64,000 nt of DNA, taken from the NCBI GenBank assembly GCA_001916065.1, contig MNRS01000021.1, positions 1-64,000 of the forward strand, given 5' to 3'. The stretch comes from Clostridium sp. 28_17 (GTDB lineage: Bacteria; Bacillota; Clostridia; TANB77; CAG-508). This document shows, one piece after another, positions 26,602 to 34,095 of the stretch (positions are counted from its first letter, which is position 1; each line of letters begins with the position of its first letter). The translations under genes were made by a program, and so were the position numbers. The notes under the pieces are model-generated. The model searched no databases and had not been told where the DNA came from. It was given only the letters and a program-made list of their open reading frames with translations.

Positions 26602-26642
26602 TGACAGTTATAGATTATAAATGATTTTCTTATAACTGTCAA
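26602..26642 (-). promoter_or_regulatory. tRNA-Gly promoter inside an 11-bp inverted repeat
   Basis: Reading leftward: consensus -35 TTGACA (26637-26642), 17 bases, -10 TATAAT (26614-26619). TGACAGTTATA (26602-26612) is a perfect inverse of TATAACTGTCA (26631-26641), so the repeat arms cover the -35 box and the start-site region. Confidence 0.8.
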
Positions 26643-26719
26643 GACTTTTTTAAAAATTTCTTGAATTTTTTGTCATTTTTTTATAATTTCAGTTATTGCA
26701 ATAGTTTGCGGTCTTTTTA

Positions 26720-28357
26720 TTAATACATTCCATCCATTCCTGCTGCACCCATTCCATTATCATGACCACAATGACAGTCTTTTTCTGGAATATCTGCAAC
26801 TAGACTTTCTGTTGTGATAACCATTGATGCAATTGATGCTGCATTTTGCAAAGCACTTCTTGTAACTTTTGTTGGGTCAACAATTCCTGATTTTTTCATA
26901 TCAACATATTCTTCTTTGCTTGCATCAAATCCTACACCAACTTCTGATTTTTTAACATTATCAGCAATTACTGCTGGTTCTAATCCTGCATTTCTTGCTA
27001 TTTGTTTTACTGGTTCTTCTAATGCTTTTAATACTATTGTTGCACCTAATTTTTCTCCACCTGTTAATCCTTCGACTGTTTTTTCAACTGCTGGTGCTAC
27101 ATTTATTAATGCTGTTCCACCACCTGCAACTATACCTTCTTCAACTGCTGCTTTTGTTGCAGAAAGTGCATCTTCAATTCTTAATTTTTTATCTTTCATT
27201 TCTGTTTCAGTAGCTGCACCAACTTCAATTACCGCAACTCCTCCAGCCATTTTAGCAAGTCTTTCTTGTAATCCTTCTTTATCATATTCGCTCTTTGTTT
27301 CATTTATTTGTGCTTTTATTTGTCCAACTCTATCTGCTATTTGTTGTTTATCTCCTGCTCCGTCAACAATTATAGTATTTTCTTTTTGAACTTTTACTTG
27401 TCTTGCTCTACCTAGTTGTTCAATTTGTGTATCTTTTAATTCAAGTCCTAAGTCTGATGTTATAACTTCTCCACCTGTTAAAATTGCGATATCTTGAAGC
27501 ATTGCTTTTCTCTTATCACCAAATCCTGGAGCTTTAACTGCTACAACATTTAATACACCTCTTAATTTATTAAGTACTAATGTTGAAAGTGCTTCTCCTT
27601 CTATGTCGTCACAAATTATTACTAATTTTCCTGATTGTTGCATCAAGTTTTCTAGTAATGGTAATATTTCTTGAATGTTACTTATTTTTTTATCTGTAAT
27701 TAAAATGTATGGATTATCAACAACTGCTTCCATTTTTTCTGTATCTGTTACCATGTATGGAGAAACATATCCTTTGTCAAATTGCATACCTTCAACTACA
27801 TTTAATTCTGTATTTGATGTTTTTGATTCTTCAATTGTAATAACTCCGTCTTTTGAAACTTTTTCCATAGCTTCTGCAATTAATTCTCCAACTTCGTCAT
27901 TGTTTGCTGAAATGCTTGCAACTCTTGCAATGTCTTCTTTTCCATTTACTGGAACACTTATTTTTTTCAATTCTTCAACTGCAGAATTAACTGCTTTGTC
28001 AATTCCTCTTTTCATTGCCATTGGGTCAGCACCTGCTGCTACGTTTTTAACTCCTTCTTTAATCATACTTTGAGCCAAAACTGTAGCTGTTGTAGTACCA
28101 TCACCTGCAACATCATTTGTTTTTTCTGATACTTCTTTTACAAGTCTTGCCCCCATATTTTCAAATTTATCTTCTAATTCAATATCTTTTGCTATTGTAA
28201 CGCCATCATTTGTAATTAGTGGTGCTCCAAAACTTTTGTCTAATACAACATTTCTTCCTTTTGGTCCTAATGTAACTTTAACTGTATTAGCTAATTTATT
28301 AACTCCTTCTAATAAAGATTTTCTTGCATCTTCTCCAAATTTTATTTGTTTTGCCAT
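26720..28357 (-). CDS. groL: 60 kDa chaperonin GroEL
   Basis: ATP-dependent protein-folding ring, working with GroES. The start at 28357 (MAKQIKFGEDARKSLLEG) has GGGAG upstream; an upstream in-frame ATG lies in a repeat element and is rejected. The length is 545 residues. The ATP motif GDGTTTATVLAQ is near 86-97, with the apical domain segment YVSPYMVTDTEKMEA and the equatorial GGGTALIN. The tail is unusual: IPEKDCHCGHDNGMGAAGMDG has two cysteines and a histidine before a short GM-type end rather than repeated GGM. It is transcribed with groES, but a repeat hairpin lies between them. Confidence 0.97.
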   Translation of the reverse strand: MAKQIKFGEDARKSLLEGVNKLANTVKVTLGPKGRNVVLDKSFGAPLITNDGVTIAKDIELEDKFENMGARLVKEVSEKTNDVAGDGTTTATVLAQSMIKEGVKNVAAGADPMAMKRGIDKAVNSAVEELKKISVPVNGKEDIARVASISANNDEVGELIAEAMEKVSKDGVITIEESKTSNTELNVVEGMQFDKGYVSPYMVTDTEKMEAVVDNPYILITDKKISNIQEILPLLENLMQQSGKLVIICDDIEGEALSTLVLNKLRGVLNVVAVKAPGFGDKRKAMLQDIAILTGGEVITSDLGLELKDTQIEQLGRARQVKVQKENTIIVDGAGDKQQIADRVGQIKAQINETKSEYDKEGLQERLAKMAGGVAVIEVGAATETEMKDKKLRIEDALSATKAAVEEGIVAGGGTALINVAPAVEKTVEGLTGGEKLGATIVLKALEEPVKQIARNAGLEPAVIADNVKKSEVGVGFDASKEEYVDMKKSGIVDPTKVTRSALQNAASIASMVITTESLVADIPEKDCHCGHDNGMGAAGMDGMY

Positions 28358-28375
28358 TTTAAATTCACTCCCATC

Positions 28376-28460
28376 TTTCGGGATTGGGGGACGGGTCTTC
28401 AATCCCGATTTTTTTACTTTTTATTTTTAGGGATTGAAGACCCGTCCCTCAATCCCGATT
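28376..28460. repeat. REP-like repeat, family A, inverted pair between groES and groEL
   Basis: Two family-A units in opposite orientation (28379-28408 and 28431-28458) are separated by a T-rich spacer. The arms CGGGATTG..GGGACGGGTCTTCAATCCC can pair with each other as well as fold alone. No T run follows in the groES-to-groEL direction, so it is unlikely to terminate transcription but may affect mRNA stability. Confidence 0.88.
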
Positions 28461-28462
28461 TT

Positions 28463-28744
28463 TTATTCTACTATTGCTAAAATATCATCTTGTTTTACTA
28501 TTAAATATTCTGTTCCTTCGTATTTTACTTCTGTTCCAGAATATTTACTTACTATTATATTGTCTCCTTTTTTTACATACATTTCTTCATTTTTTCCGTC
28601 TATTTTTTCTCCTGGTCCTACTTCTATTACTTCTGCGATTTGTGGTTTTTCTTGTGCACTACTTGCTAAGATTATTCCACTTTTTGTTGTTTCTTCGCCT
28701 TCTTTCATTTTTATTAATACTCTACTTCCTAATGGTTTAATCAT
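28463..28744 (-). CDS. groS: Co-chaperonin GroES
   Basis: The 93-residue lid subunit of the chaperonin. The start at 28744 (MIKPLGSRVLIKMKEGEETT) has AAGGAGGT upstream; an earlier in-frame ATG at the CIRCE site is rejected. The mobile-loop sequence KSGIILASSAQEKPQ is at about 20-34, followed by AEVIEVGPG, GDNIIVSKYSGTEV and IVKQDDILAIVE. It is the first gene of the operon under two CIRCE-like operators. Confidence 0.96.
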   Translation of the reverse strand: MIKPLGSRVLIKMKEGEETTKSGIILASSAQEKPQIAEVIEVGPGEKIDGKNEEMYVKKGDNIIVSKYSGTEVKYEGTEYLIVKQDDILAIVE

Positions 28745-28794
28745 GATATTACCTCCTTCAATTTTTCCATTTAAGAATGTTTTACTTTTTATTT

Positions 28795-28821
28795 TTAGCA
28801 CTCTTTTTGTTTAACTGCTAA
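28795..28821 (-). promoter_or_regulatory. CIRCE operator (HrcA site), promoter-proximal
   Basis: Plus-strand text TTAGCACTC-N9-AACTGCTAA. One half-site is the exact consensus, the other differs at two positions, and the 9-9-9 spacing is exact. It lies just downstream of the groES -10 region, the usual place for HrcA repression. Confidence 0.88.
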
Positions 28822-28822
28822 T

Positions 28823-28851
28823 AATTTATACCTTTTTTTAGCAATTGTCAA
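28823..28851 (-). promoter_or_regulatory. groESL SigA-type promoter
   Basis: Reading leftward: -35 TTGACA (28846-28851), 17 bases, -10 TAAATT (28823-28828), with TATAAA as an alternative at 15 bases. The -35 lies inside a second CIRCE-like element. Confidence 0.75.
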
Positions 28852-28864
28852 TAGAGATTGCTAA
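28838..28864 (-). promoter_or_regulatory. Second CIRCE-like operator over the -35 box
   Basis: Plus-strand text TTAGCAATT-N9-GATTGCTAA is a symmetric 27-base element with CIRCE spacing. It overlaps the groES -35 box. The half-site centres diverge from consensus (AATT/GATT instead of ACTC/GAGT). Confidence 0.65.
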
Positions 28865-28982
28865 AATTCACATAGAATTCACATTTGACAACAAAATTTA
28901 TTTAAAATTTTGTACTTTTTGACTTTATATTATATTCTTTCAATTACTTTTTAGAACTCAAATTTTAACTTTTATTTACAAC

Positions 28983-29012
28983 AAAAGAGCACTTTATTCA
29001 AAGTGCTCTTTT
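28983..29012 (-). terminator. Terminator after the GNAT-like gene
   Basis: AAAAGAGCACTTT pairs with AAAGTGCTCTTTT with a 4-base loop; the T run is short. It lies between the GNAT-like gene and the groESL promoter. Confidence 0.8.
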
Positions 29013-29034
29013 GAGGATAACGGATGAAAGGATA

Positions 29035-29565
29035 TTATTTTTCATATTTTTTAATTTCTTCATCAAGAGAAATTTCCTCGTCTGTATTCTTTTGTTGTAT
29101 TGTAATATTTTCATACCAACAATACTCGTCCCGAAGTGATTTTAGGGCTTCTAAAGTATTCTTTTTAAGAATACTTTTATCTTTCCCATTTATGAACAAA
29201 GTAATTCTCATTCTTTGTTCTTTCTCTTCCTTCTTAGGAAATTCTTTCAGTACCATTGTGCCAAACATTTGCCCATTTTTTCTGCTTAAGCAGTAAGTGA
29301 ATTCAAGGATGTCATCTGAACTATATTCAGGATTTAAATCCCTTTTTATTCTCTCTTTAATATCTTTTATTATATATTTCTTTTCGTTTGGCCTTCTTTT
29401 TAAAAAATCTGGATGCATGTAACAGCACCATGCATTAGCATCCTCTGGTACAAAATTTCTTATTATTAGATTATTATCCTCATAATAAAAAATTTCTTGA
29501 CCATCTTCAGTCTCCTTATATAATTCTCTTTCTTTTCCGTTTATATAACTAGGTAAAAATTTCAT
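29035..29565 (-). CDS. Possible GNAT-fold protein
   Basis: A 176-residue soluble protein with weak resemblance to GNAT acetyltransferases: NLIIRNFVPEDANAWCCYMH at about 31-50, GQMFGTMVLKEF at about 98-109, and a helix-strand end (EALKSLRDEYCWYENITIQQ). The acetyl-CoA loop (Q/RxxGxG/A) is not clearly present, so catalysis is uncertain. It could be a non-catalytic relative or a different fold. It sits alone between pyrG and groES and has its own terminator. Confidence 0.45.
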   Translation of the reverse strand: MKFLPSYINGKERELYKETEDGQEIFYYEDNNLIIRNFVPEDANAWCCYMHPDFLKRRPNEKKYIIKDIKERIKRDLNPEYSSDDILEFTYCLSRKNGQMFGTMVLKEFPKKEEKEQRMRITLFINGKDKSILKKNTLEALKSLRDEYCWYENITIQQKNTDEEISLDEEIKKYEK

Positions 29566-29623
29566 ATGTCTCTCCTTTTTTCCTGCTTTGTTGTTATGTT
29601 ACCTATAAAATATTATACAACAA

Positions 29624-31231
29624 TTATCTAGATTTTGCAACCCTTACCAATTCAACAAACAATGGAGCAGGTCTATTAGGTCTAGACTTCAACTCTGGAT
29701 GGAATTGACCTGCAATAAAAAATGGATGTTCTGTTTGAGAAAGTTCAACAATTTCAACTAATTCGCCATCTGGAGAAGTTCCTGAACAAATCAAACCTGC
29801 ATTTTCAAGTCTTTCTTTGTAATCATTATTATACTCAAAACGATGTCTATGTCTTTCTGCAATTTCAGTTGTACCATAAACTTTTTCTGCCAATGTTCCT
29901 TCTTTAATAACACATGGATAACTTCCAAGTCTCATAGTTCCACCTTTTTTATTTACTGATTTTTGATTTTCCATTATATGAATTACTTGATTTTTTGATT
30001 TTTCGTCAAATTCTTGTGAATTTGCATCTTTCAATCCTAGCACATCTCTTGCATATTCAACAACCGCCATTTGCATTCCTAGGCAAATTCCCAAAAATGG
30101 TATTTTGTTTTCTCTTGCATATTTAATTGTTTCAATTTTTCCTTCTATTCCTCTATTTCCAAATCCACCTGGAACAACAATTCCTTGAAATTCTTTAAGC
30201 ATTTCATCTGCAGTATCTTTTGTTATTTTTTCTGCATCTATCAATTTAATTTCTGTTTCCACGTCATTTGCAAATCCTGCATGCTTAATGCTTTCAATTA
30301 CTGATATATATGAATCTTCTAATTTAATATATTTTCCAACTATTGCTATTTTAACTTTATTGTTTTTGTCTATTTTTCTTATTTTTTCTATCATTTCTTC
30401 CCATTTTCTGTTGTCTGGTATATATCTATCTAATTTCAAATGGTTACAAACTTCTCTTGCTAATCCCTCTTCTTCTAGCATTAGTGGTACTGCATATAAA
30501 CAATCTGCTGTTTTGTTTTGAATTACACTTGTCTTTCTAACATTGCAAAATAAAGCCAATTTTTCTCTTATATTGTCTGGTATATCTTGTTCTGTTCTAC
30601 ATACTAAAATATCTGGTATAATTCCATAACTTTGTAATTCTTTTACTGAGTGTTGTGTTGGTTTTGACTTTATTTCATTTGACCCAAATATATATGGCAA
30701 TAAAGTTACATGGATAAAACATACATCTTCTGGATTTTTTTCTAGTCCTACTTGTCTAATTGCCTCAATTATTGAAAGCCCTTCAATGTCTCCTACTGTT
30801 CCACCTACTTCAGAAATTACTATGTCTGTGTCTGTATTTTCAAATCCATATATTTTTTCTTTTATTTGATTTGTAATATGTGGAATTACTTGTACTGTTT
30901 TTCCTAAATAATCTCCTCTTCTTTCTTTTTCTATTACTTCTGAATATATTTTTCCCATTGTGATGCTTGAATTTTTTGTTAAGTTTTCATTTATAAATCT
31001 TTCATAATGTCCTAAATCCAAGTCTGTTTCTGCTCCATCGTCTGTTACAAAGACTTCTCCGTGTTCATATGGGTTCATTGTTCCTGGGTCTACATTGATA
31101 TATGGGTCAAATTTTTGTATTGTTACCTTATATCCTCTATTTTTTAATAATCTTCCTAGTGATGCTGCTGTTATTCCTTTTCCCAATCCTGATACAACTC
31201 CACCTGTTACAAATATGTATTTTGTGTTCAT
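29624..31231 (-). CDS. pyrG: CTP synthase
   Basis: Makes CTP from UTP, ATP and glutamine. The 535 residues are full length. The synthetase domain has GGVVSGLGKGITAASLG at 10-26 and DPYINVDPGTMNPYEHGEV. The C-terminal class I amidotransferase has the nucleophile Cys in FLGICLGMQMAVVEYARD and the His/Glu of GQFHPE. The start ATG has GGGGGAAG upstream. A promoter followed at once by a terminator-like hairpin precedes the gene, suggesting attenuation control. Confidence 0.97.
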   Translation of the reverse strand: MNTKYIFVTGGVVSGLGKGITAASLGRLLKNRGYKVTIQKFDPYINVDPGTMNPYEHGEVFVTDDGAETDLDLGHYERFINENLTKNSSITMGKIYSEVIEKERRGDYLGKTVQVIPHITNQIKEKIYGFENTDTDIVISEVGGTVGDIEGLSIIEAIRQVGLEKNPEDVCFIHVTLLPYIFGSNEIKSKPTQHSVKELQSYGIIPDILVCRTEQDIPDNIREKLALFCNVRKTSVIQNKTADCLYAVPLMLEEEGLAREVCNHLKLDRYIPDNRKWEEMIEKIRKIDKNNKVKIAIVGKYIKLEDSYISVIESIKHAGFANDVETEIKLIDAEKITKDTADEMLKEFQGIVVPGGFGNRGIEGKIETIKYARENKIPFLGICLGMQMAVVEYARDVLGLKDANSQEFDEKSKNQVIHIMENQKSVNKKGGTMRLGSYPCVIKEGTLAEKVYGTTEIAERHRHRFEYNNDYKERLENAGLICSGTSPDGELVEIVELSQTEHPFFIAGQFHPELKSRPNRPAPLFVELVRVAKSR

Positions 31232-31332
31232 TTTCTTCCCCCTTCTAAAAAACCATAATTTAGAGTTTGTCCATATTTTAAATTGTTGCCAAATCTAATT
31301 TTTTTCATAATATTCTTTTTAAAAATAAAAAA

Positions 31333-31375
31333 AGATTAAAAAAATCTTCCGGCAAATTCGGTTTTTTTTTAATCT
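31333..31375 (-). promoter_or_regulatory. Candidate pyrG leader attenuator hairpin
   Basis: AGATTAAAAAAA pairs with TTTTTTTAATCT around CCGAATTTGCCGG, followed by T7. It begins within a base or so of the predicted transcription start and lies about 100 bases before the pyrG ATG. In Bacillus, pyrG is controlled by a leader terminator that senses CTP through repeated G addition at the 5' end. The initiating sequence here is different, so the mechanism is only inferred. Confidence 0.55.
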
Positions 31376-31381
31376 ATTCTT

Positions 31382-31410
31382 ATTTTAACACTTTAAAATT
31401 TGTTTGGCAA
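31382..31410 (-). promoter_or_regulatory. pyrG SigA-type promoter
   Basis: Reading leftward: TTGCCA (31405-31410), 17 bases, TAAAAT (31382-31387). The start is predicted near 31375. Confidence 0.7.
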
Positions 31411-31430
31411 GTATTTTGGGTATAAAAATT

Positions 31431-31464
31431 AAAAAGTTGCAACTATTTTTAGTTACAACTTTTT
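31431..31464 (-). terminator. Intrinsic terminator after rny
   Basis: AAAAAGTTGTAACT pairs with AGTTGCAACTTTTT around TAAAAAT, with the T run built into the stem end. It lies 18 bases after the rny stop. Confidence 0.88.
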
Positions 31465-31481
31465 ATTACTTTTATATACTT

Positions 31482-33023
31482 TTATCTAGCATATTCTACA
31501 GTTCTTGTCTCTCTAATAACATTAACTTTAATTTGACCTGGATAATCCATTTCATTTTCAACCTTTTTAGCAACATCTCTTGCTAAAATTGTCATTTGGT
31601 CATCATTAATTTTATCTGGTTTAACAATAATTCTAACTTCACGACCTGCTTGTATTGCAAATGATTTTTCTACTCCATCAAATGAGTCTGCAATTTCTTC
31701 AAGATTTTGTAGTCTCTTGATGTATGCTTCTAATGTTTCTCTTCTAGCACCCGGTCTTGATGCACTTATTGCATCTGCGGCTTGAATTAATACTGCTTCT
31801 AGAGTTTGTGGTTCTACATCTTCATGGTGTGCTTCTACTGCATTTATTACTAATGGATTTTCTTTATATTTTTTAAGTATTTCAACACCTATTTCTACGT
31901 GTGTTCCTTCCATATCATGGTCTAATGCTTTACCAATATCATGTAGTAATCCTGCTCTTCTTGCAAGTTTTGCATCTAGTCCTAATTCTTCTGCCATTAT
32001 TCTTGCTAAGTTAGATACTTCTATTGAGTGATTCAATACATTTTGTCCATAACTTGTTCTGTATTTTAGTTTTCCAATTAGTTTTACTATGTCTGGATGC
32101 AATCCTATTACCCCAGTTTCTAGAACTGCTCTTTCTCCTTCTTCTTTTATAGTTTCTTCTAATTCTTGTTTTGCTTTTTCTACTACTTCTTCAATTTTTG
32201 CAGGATGAATTCTTCCATCTTCAATTAATTTTTCCAAAGCAATTTTTGCAACTTCTCTTCTTAATGGGTCAAAGCCTGATAGAACTACTGCTTCTGGTGT
32301 ATCATCTATTATTAGGTCTACTCCTGTTAATGTTTCTAAGGCTTTTATGTTTCTACCTTCTCTACCAATTATTCTTCCTTTCATTTCATCACTTGGAAGT
32401 GCAACAATTGATACTGTAGTTTCTTGAGAGTGGTCTGCAGCACATTTTTGAACTGCATATGTTAATAGTTCTTTGGCATTTTTCTTAACATCATCTTTTG
32501 CTTTTTGGTTTGCTTCTCTTATTATTGCTGCTTTTTCTGCAGTAATGTCTTTTTCTACTTCTTTTAATAGAATGTGTTTTGCTTCTTCTCTTGATAATGA
32601 TGCTATTTTTTGAAGTTCTTTTAATTCTTGGTTACGCAAGTTTTCTATTTTTTGTTGCTCTTCTTCTAGTTCTTTTTCTCTTTTATTAAGATTTTCTTCT
32701 TTCTTTTCGTAGTTTTCTGCGCGTCTTTCCAAGTTTTCTTCTTTTTGAATAAGTCTTGTTTCTTGTCTTTGTACTTCGCCTCTTCTTTCTTTAATCTCTT
32801 GATCTAATTCGTTTCTACTGTTTACTATTTCTTCTTTGGCTTCGATTATTTTTGTTTTTTTAAGGTTTTCTGCTTCTACTTTTGCCATGTTTACAATTTT
32901 TTTTGCCTCTTCTTCAGCACTGTGTATTTTAGATTCTGCAACTTTTTTTCTATAAGCAATTCCTATTATTGCTCCTATTGCAAGTGAGATTAAGACAGCG
33001 GCGATTATGATTCCTATATTCAT
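31482..33023 (-). CDS. rny: Ribonuclease Y
   Basis: A membrane-anchored endoribonuclease that starts bulk mRNA decay in Firmicutes. The 513 residues are typical. The N-terminal helix is at 1-23, a long coiled coil at about 25-195, a KH RNA-binding domain at about 200-265 (SDEMKGRIIGREGRNIKALE) and an HD domain with GLLHDIGKALDHDMEGTHVE. The C-terminus INVIRETRTVEYAR is standard. It has its own consensus promoter and a terminator. gene ymdB, often next in Bacillus, is absent. Confidence 0.97.
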   Translation of the reverse strand: MNIGIIIAAVLISLAIGAIIGIAYRKKVAESKIHSAEEEAKKIVNMAKVEAENLKKTKIIEAKEEIVNSRNELDQEIKERRGEVQRQETRLIQKEENLERRAENYEKKEENLNKREKELEEEQQKIENLRNQELKELQKIASLSREEAKHILLKEVEKDITAEKAAIIREANQKAKDDVKKNAKELLTYAVQKCAADHSQETTVSIVALPSDEMKGRIIGREGRNIKALETLTGVDLIIDDTPEAVVLSGFDPLRREVAKIALEKLIEDGRIHPAKIEEVVEKAKQELEETIKEEGERAVLETGVIGLHPDIVKLIGKLKYRTSYGQNVLNHSIEVSNLARIMAEELGLDAKLARRAGLLHDIGKALDHDMEGTHVEIGVEILKKYKENPLVINAVEAHHEDVEPQTLEAVLIQAADAISASRPGARRETLEAYIKRLQNLEEIADSFDGVEKSFAIQAGREVRIIVKPDKINDDQMTILARDVAKKVENEMDYPGQIKVNVIRETRTVEYAR

Positions 33024-33116
33024 GAATCTACACCTCTTTCTTATTAAATTTTCAATGTTCGAATCAAATATATATTTCTTTTTTCTTTAAAATATTATTT
33101 TTTTCTTACCTCTTTT

Positions 33117-33145
33117 ATTTTATCTTTATTATTGTAAACTGTCAA
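33117..33145 (-). promoter_or_regulatory. rny SigA-type promoter
   Basis: Reading leftward: TTGACA (33140-33145), 17 bases, TAAAAT (33117-33122). The leader is about 85 bases. Confidence 0.8.
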
Positions 33146-33166
33146 GTGCTTTTGAAGAATTTATAA

Positions 33167-33196
33167 AAGAACTTGGAGTGCATATTCCAAGTTCTT
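33167..33196 (-). terminator. Terminator overlapping the spoIIQ-like stop
   Basis: AAGAACTTGGA pairs perfectly with TCCAAGTTCTT, loop ATATGCAC, then TTTAT. It overlaps the stop codon of the M23 gene. Confidence 0.85.
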
Positions 33197-34034
33197 ATTT
33201 TAAATATATATTAGGATCAACTTGAACAGAGTCTTTTAAAATTTCAAAATGAAGATGTGGCTCATCTGCAATTTCAAATGCTGCAGTATTTCCTACTGTT
33301 CCCAAAGATTGACCTTTTTCTACTTTTTCGCCTTCTACAACAAATTCTGATGTTAATAAATTTGAATAAACTGTTTGAAATCCATTTTCATGTTCAACAA
33401 TAACTGTTAATCCATATCTAGGATCATTTTTTATAGTTTTAACAATTCCTGCTTCTGCTGATTTTACAACTGTTGTTTTATCGGCTTTTATATCAATTCC
33501 AGTATGTGTTGTCCATTCTTGCAAAGTATCTGAATATACTAAACTGTCAACTGCAAAATCCCTTACTATTTCTCCATCTACTGGCTTTGCAAAATTCAAT
33601 TCTACATTTTTTTCTTCTACTTTTCCTTCTGCTTTGCTATTTGTCTCAGTTGTAGTATTTGTGTTTATCTTATTTGTTGTTAAAACATTATTTGTTTTTG
33701 TTTCTGTATTTTTACTGGTTGTATTATTTGAAGTCATACTGTTTGTAATCATATTATTTGCAGTATTATTCACCATATTATTTTGTGCTTTTAATTCATT
33801 TTCACTTTCGTTTACGCTTTTTCCAATTTCTGTACTTGCACTTTCTGTGTTTTCATTTTGAGTTGATATTTGTTCTCCCAACAATGTTCCTTCTTTTACA
33901 GTGTCATTTAATTTTTTACTGTAAATTAAAACTCCAAATACTATTACTGTGAGTATAGCAACTGTTATTGCTGAATATTTTATTATTTTCATATTCATTT
34001 CTTCTTTGTTATTTTTTCTAATATCTCTTTTCAT
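33195..34034 (-). CDS. spoIIQ: M23 peptidase-domain protein, SpoIIQ-like
   Basis: A 279-residue forespore-type membrane protein. It has a cytoplasmic N-terminus, a helix at about 18-40, a long N/T/S-rich linker (about 50-145) and a C-terminal LytM/M23 domain. Both zinc motifs are intact: HTGIDI and HLHFE. SpoIIQ of clostridia keeps these residues, whereas that of Bacillus has lost one. SpoIIQ pairs with SpoIIIAH to join the forespore and mother-cell membranes. Its position right after spoIID and sigF, plus a possible SigF promoter, supports the name over a general cell-wall peptidase. Confidence 0.82.
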   Translation of the reverse strand: MKRDIRKNNKEEMNMKIIKYSAITVAILTVIVFGVLIYSKKLNDTVKEGTLLGEQISTQNENTESASTEIGKSVNESENELKAQNNMVNNTANNMITNSMTSNNTTSKNTETKTNNVLTTNKINTNTTTETNSKAEGKVEEKNVELNFAKPVDGEIVRDFAVDSLVYSDTLQEWTTHTGIDIKADKTTVVKSAEAGIVKTIKNDPRYGLTVIVEHENGFQTVYSNLLTSEFVVEGEKVEKGQSLGTVGNTAAFEIADEPHLHFEILKDSVQVDPNIYLK

Positions 34035-34065
34035 AAAATCCTCCTTAACTTTTTGTTTATATTAC

Positions 34066-34094
34066 AATTATTTCCGGATTTTATAAAAATATAC
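34066..34094 (-). promoter_or_regulatory. Candidate SigF-type promoter of spoIIQ
   Basis: Reading leftward: GTATA (34090-34094), 14 bases, GGAAATAATT (34066-34075), close to the SigF pattern GYATA / GGnnAnAnTR. In other spore formers spoIIQ is transcribed by SigF. The last position departs from consensus, so this is tentative. Confidence 0.5.
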
Positions 34095-34095
34095 A

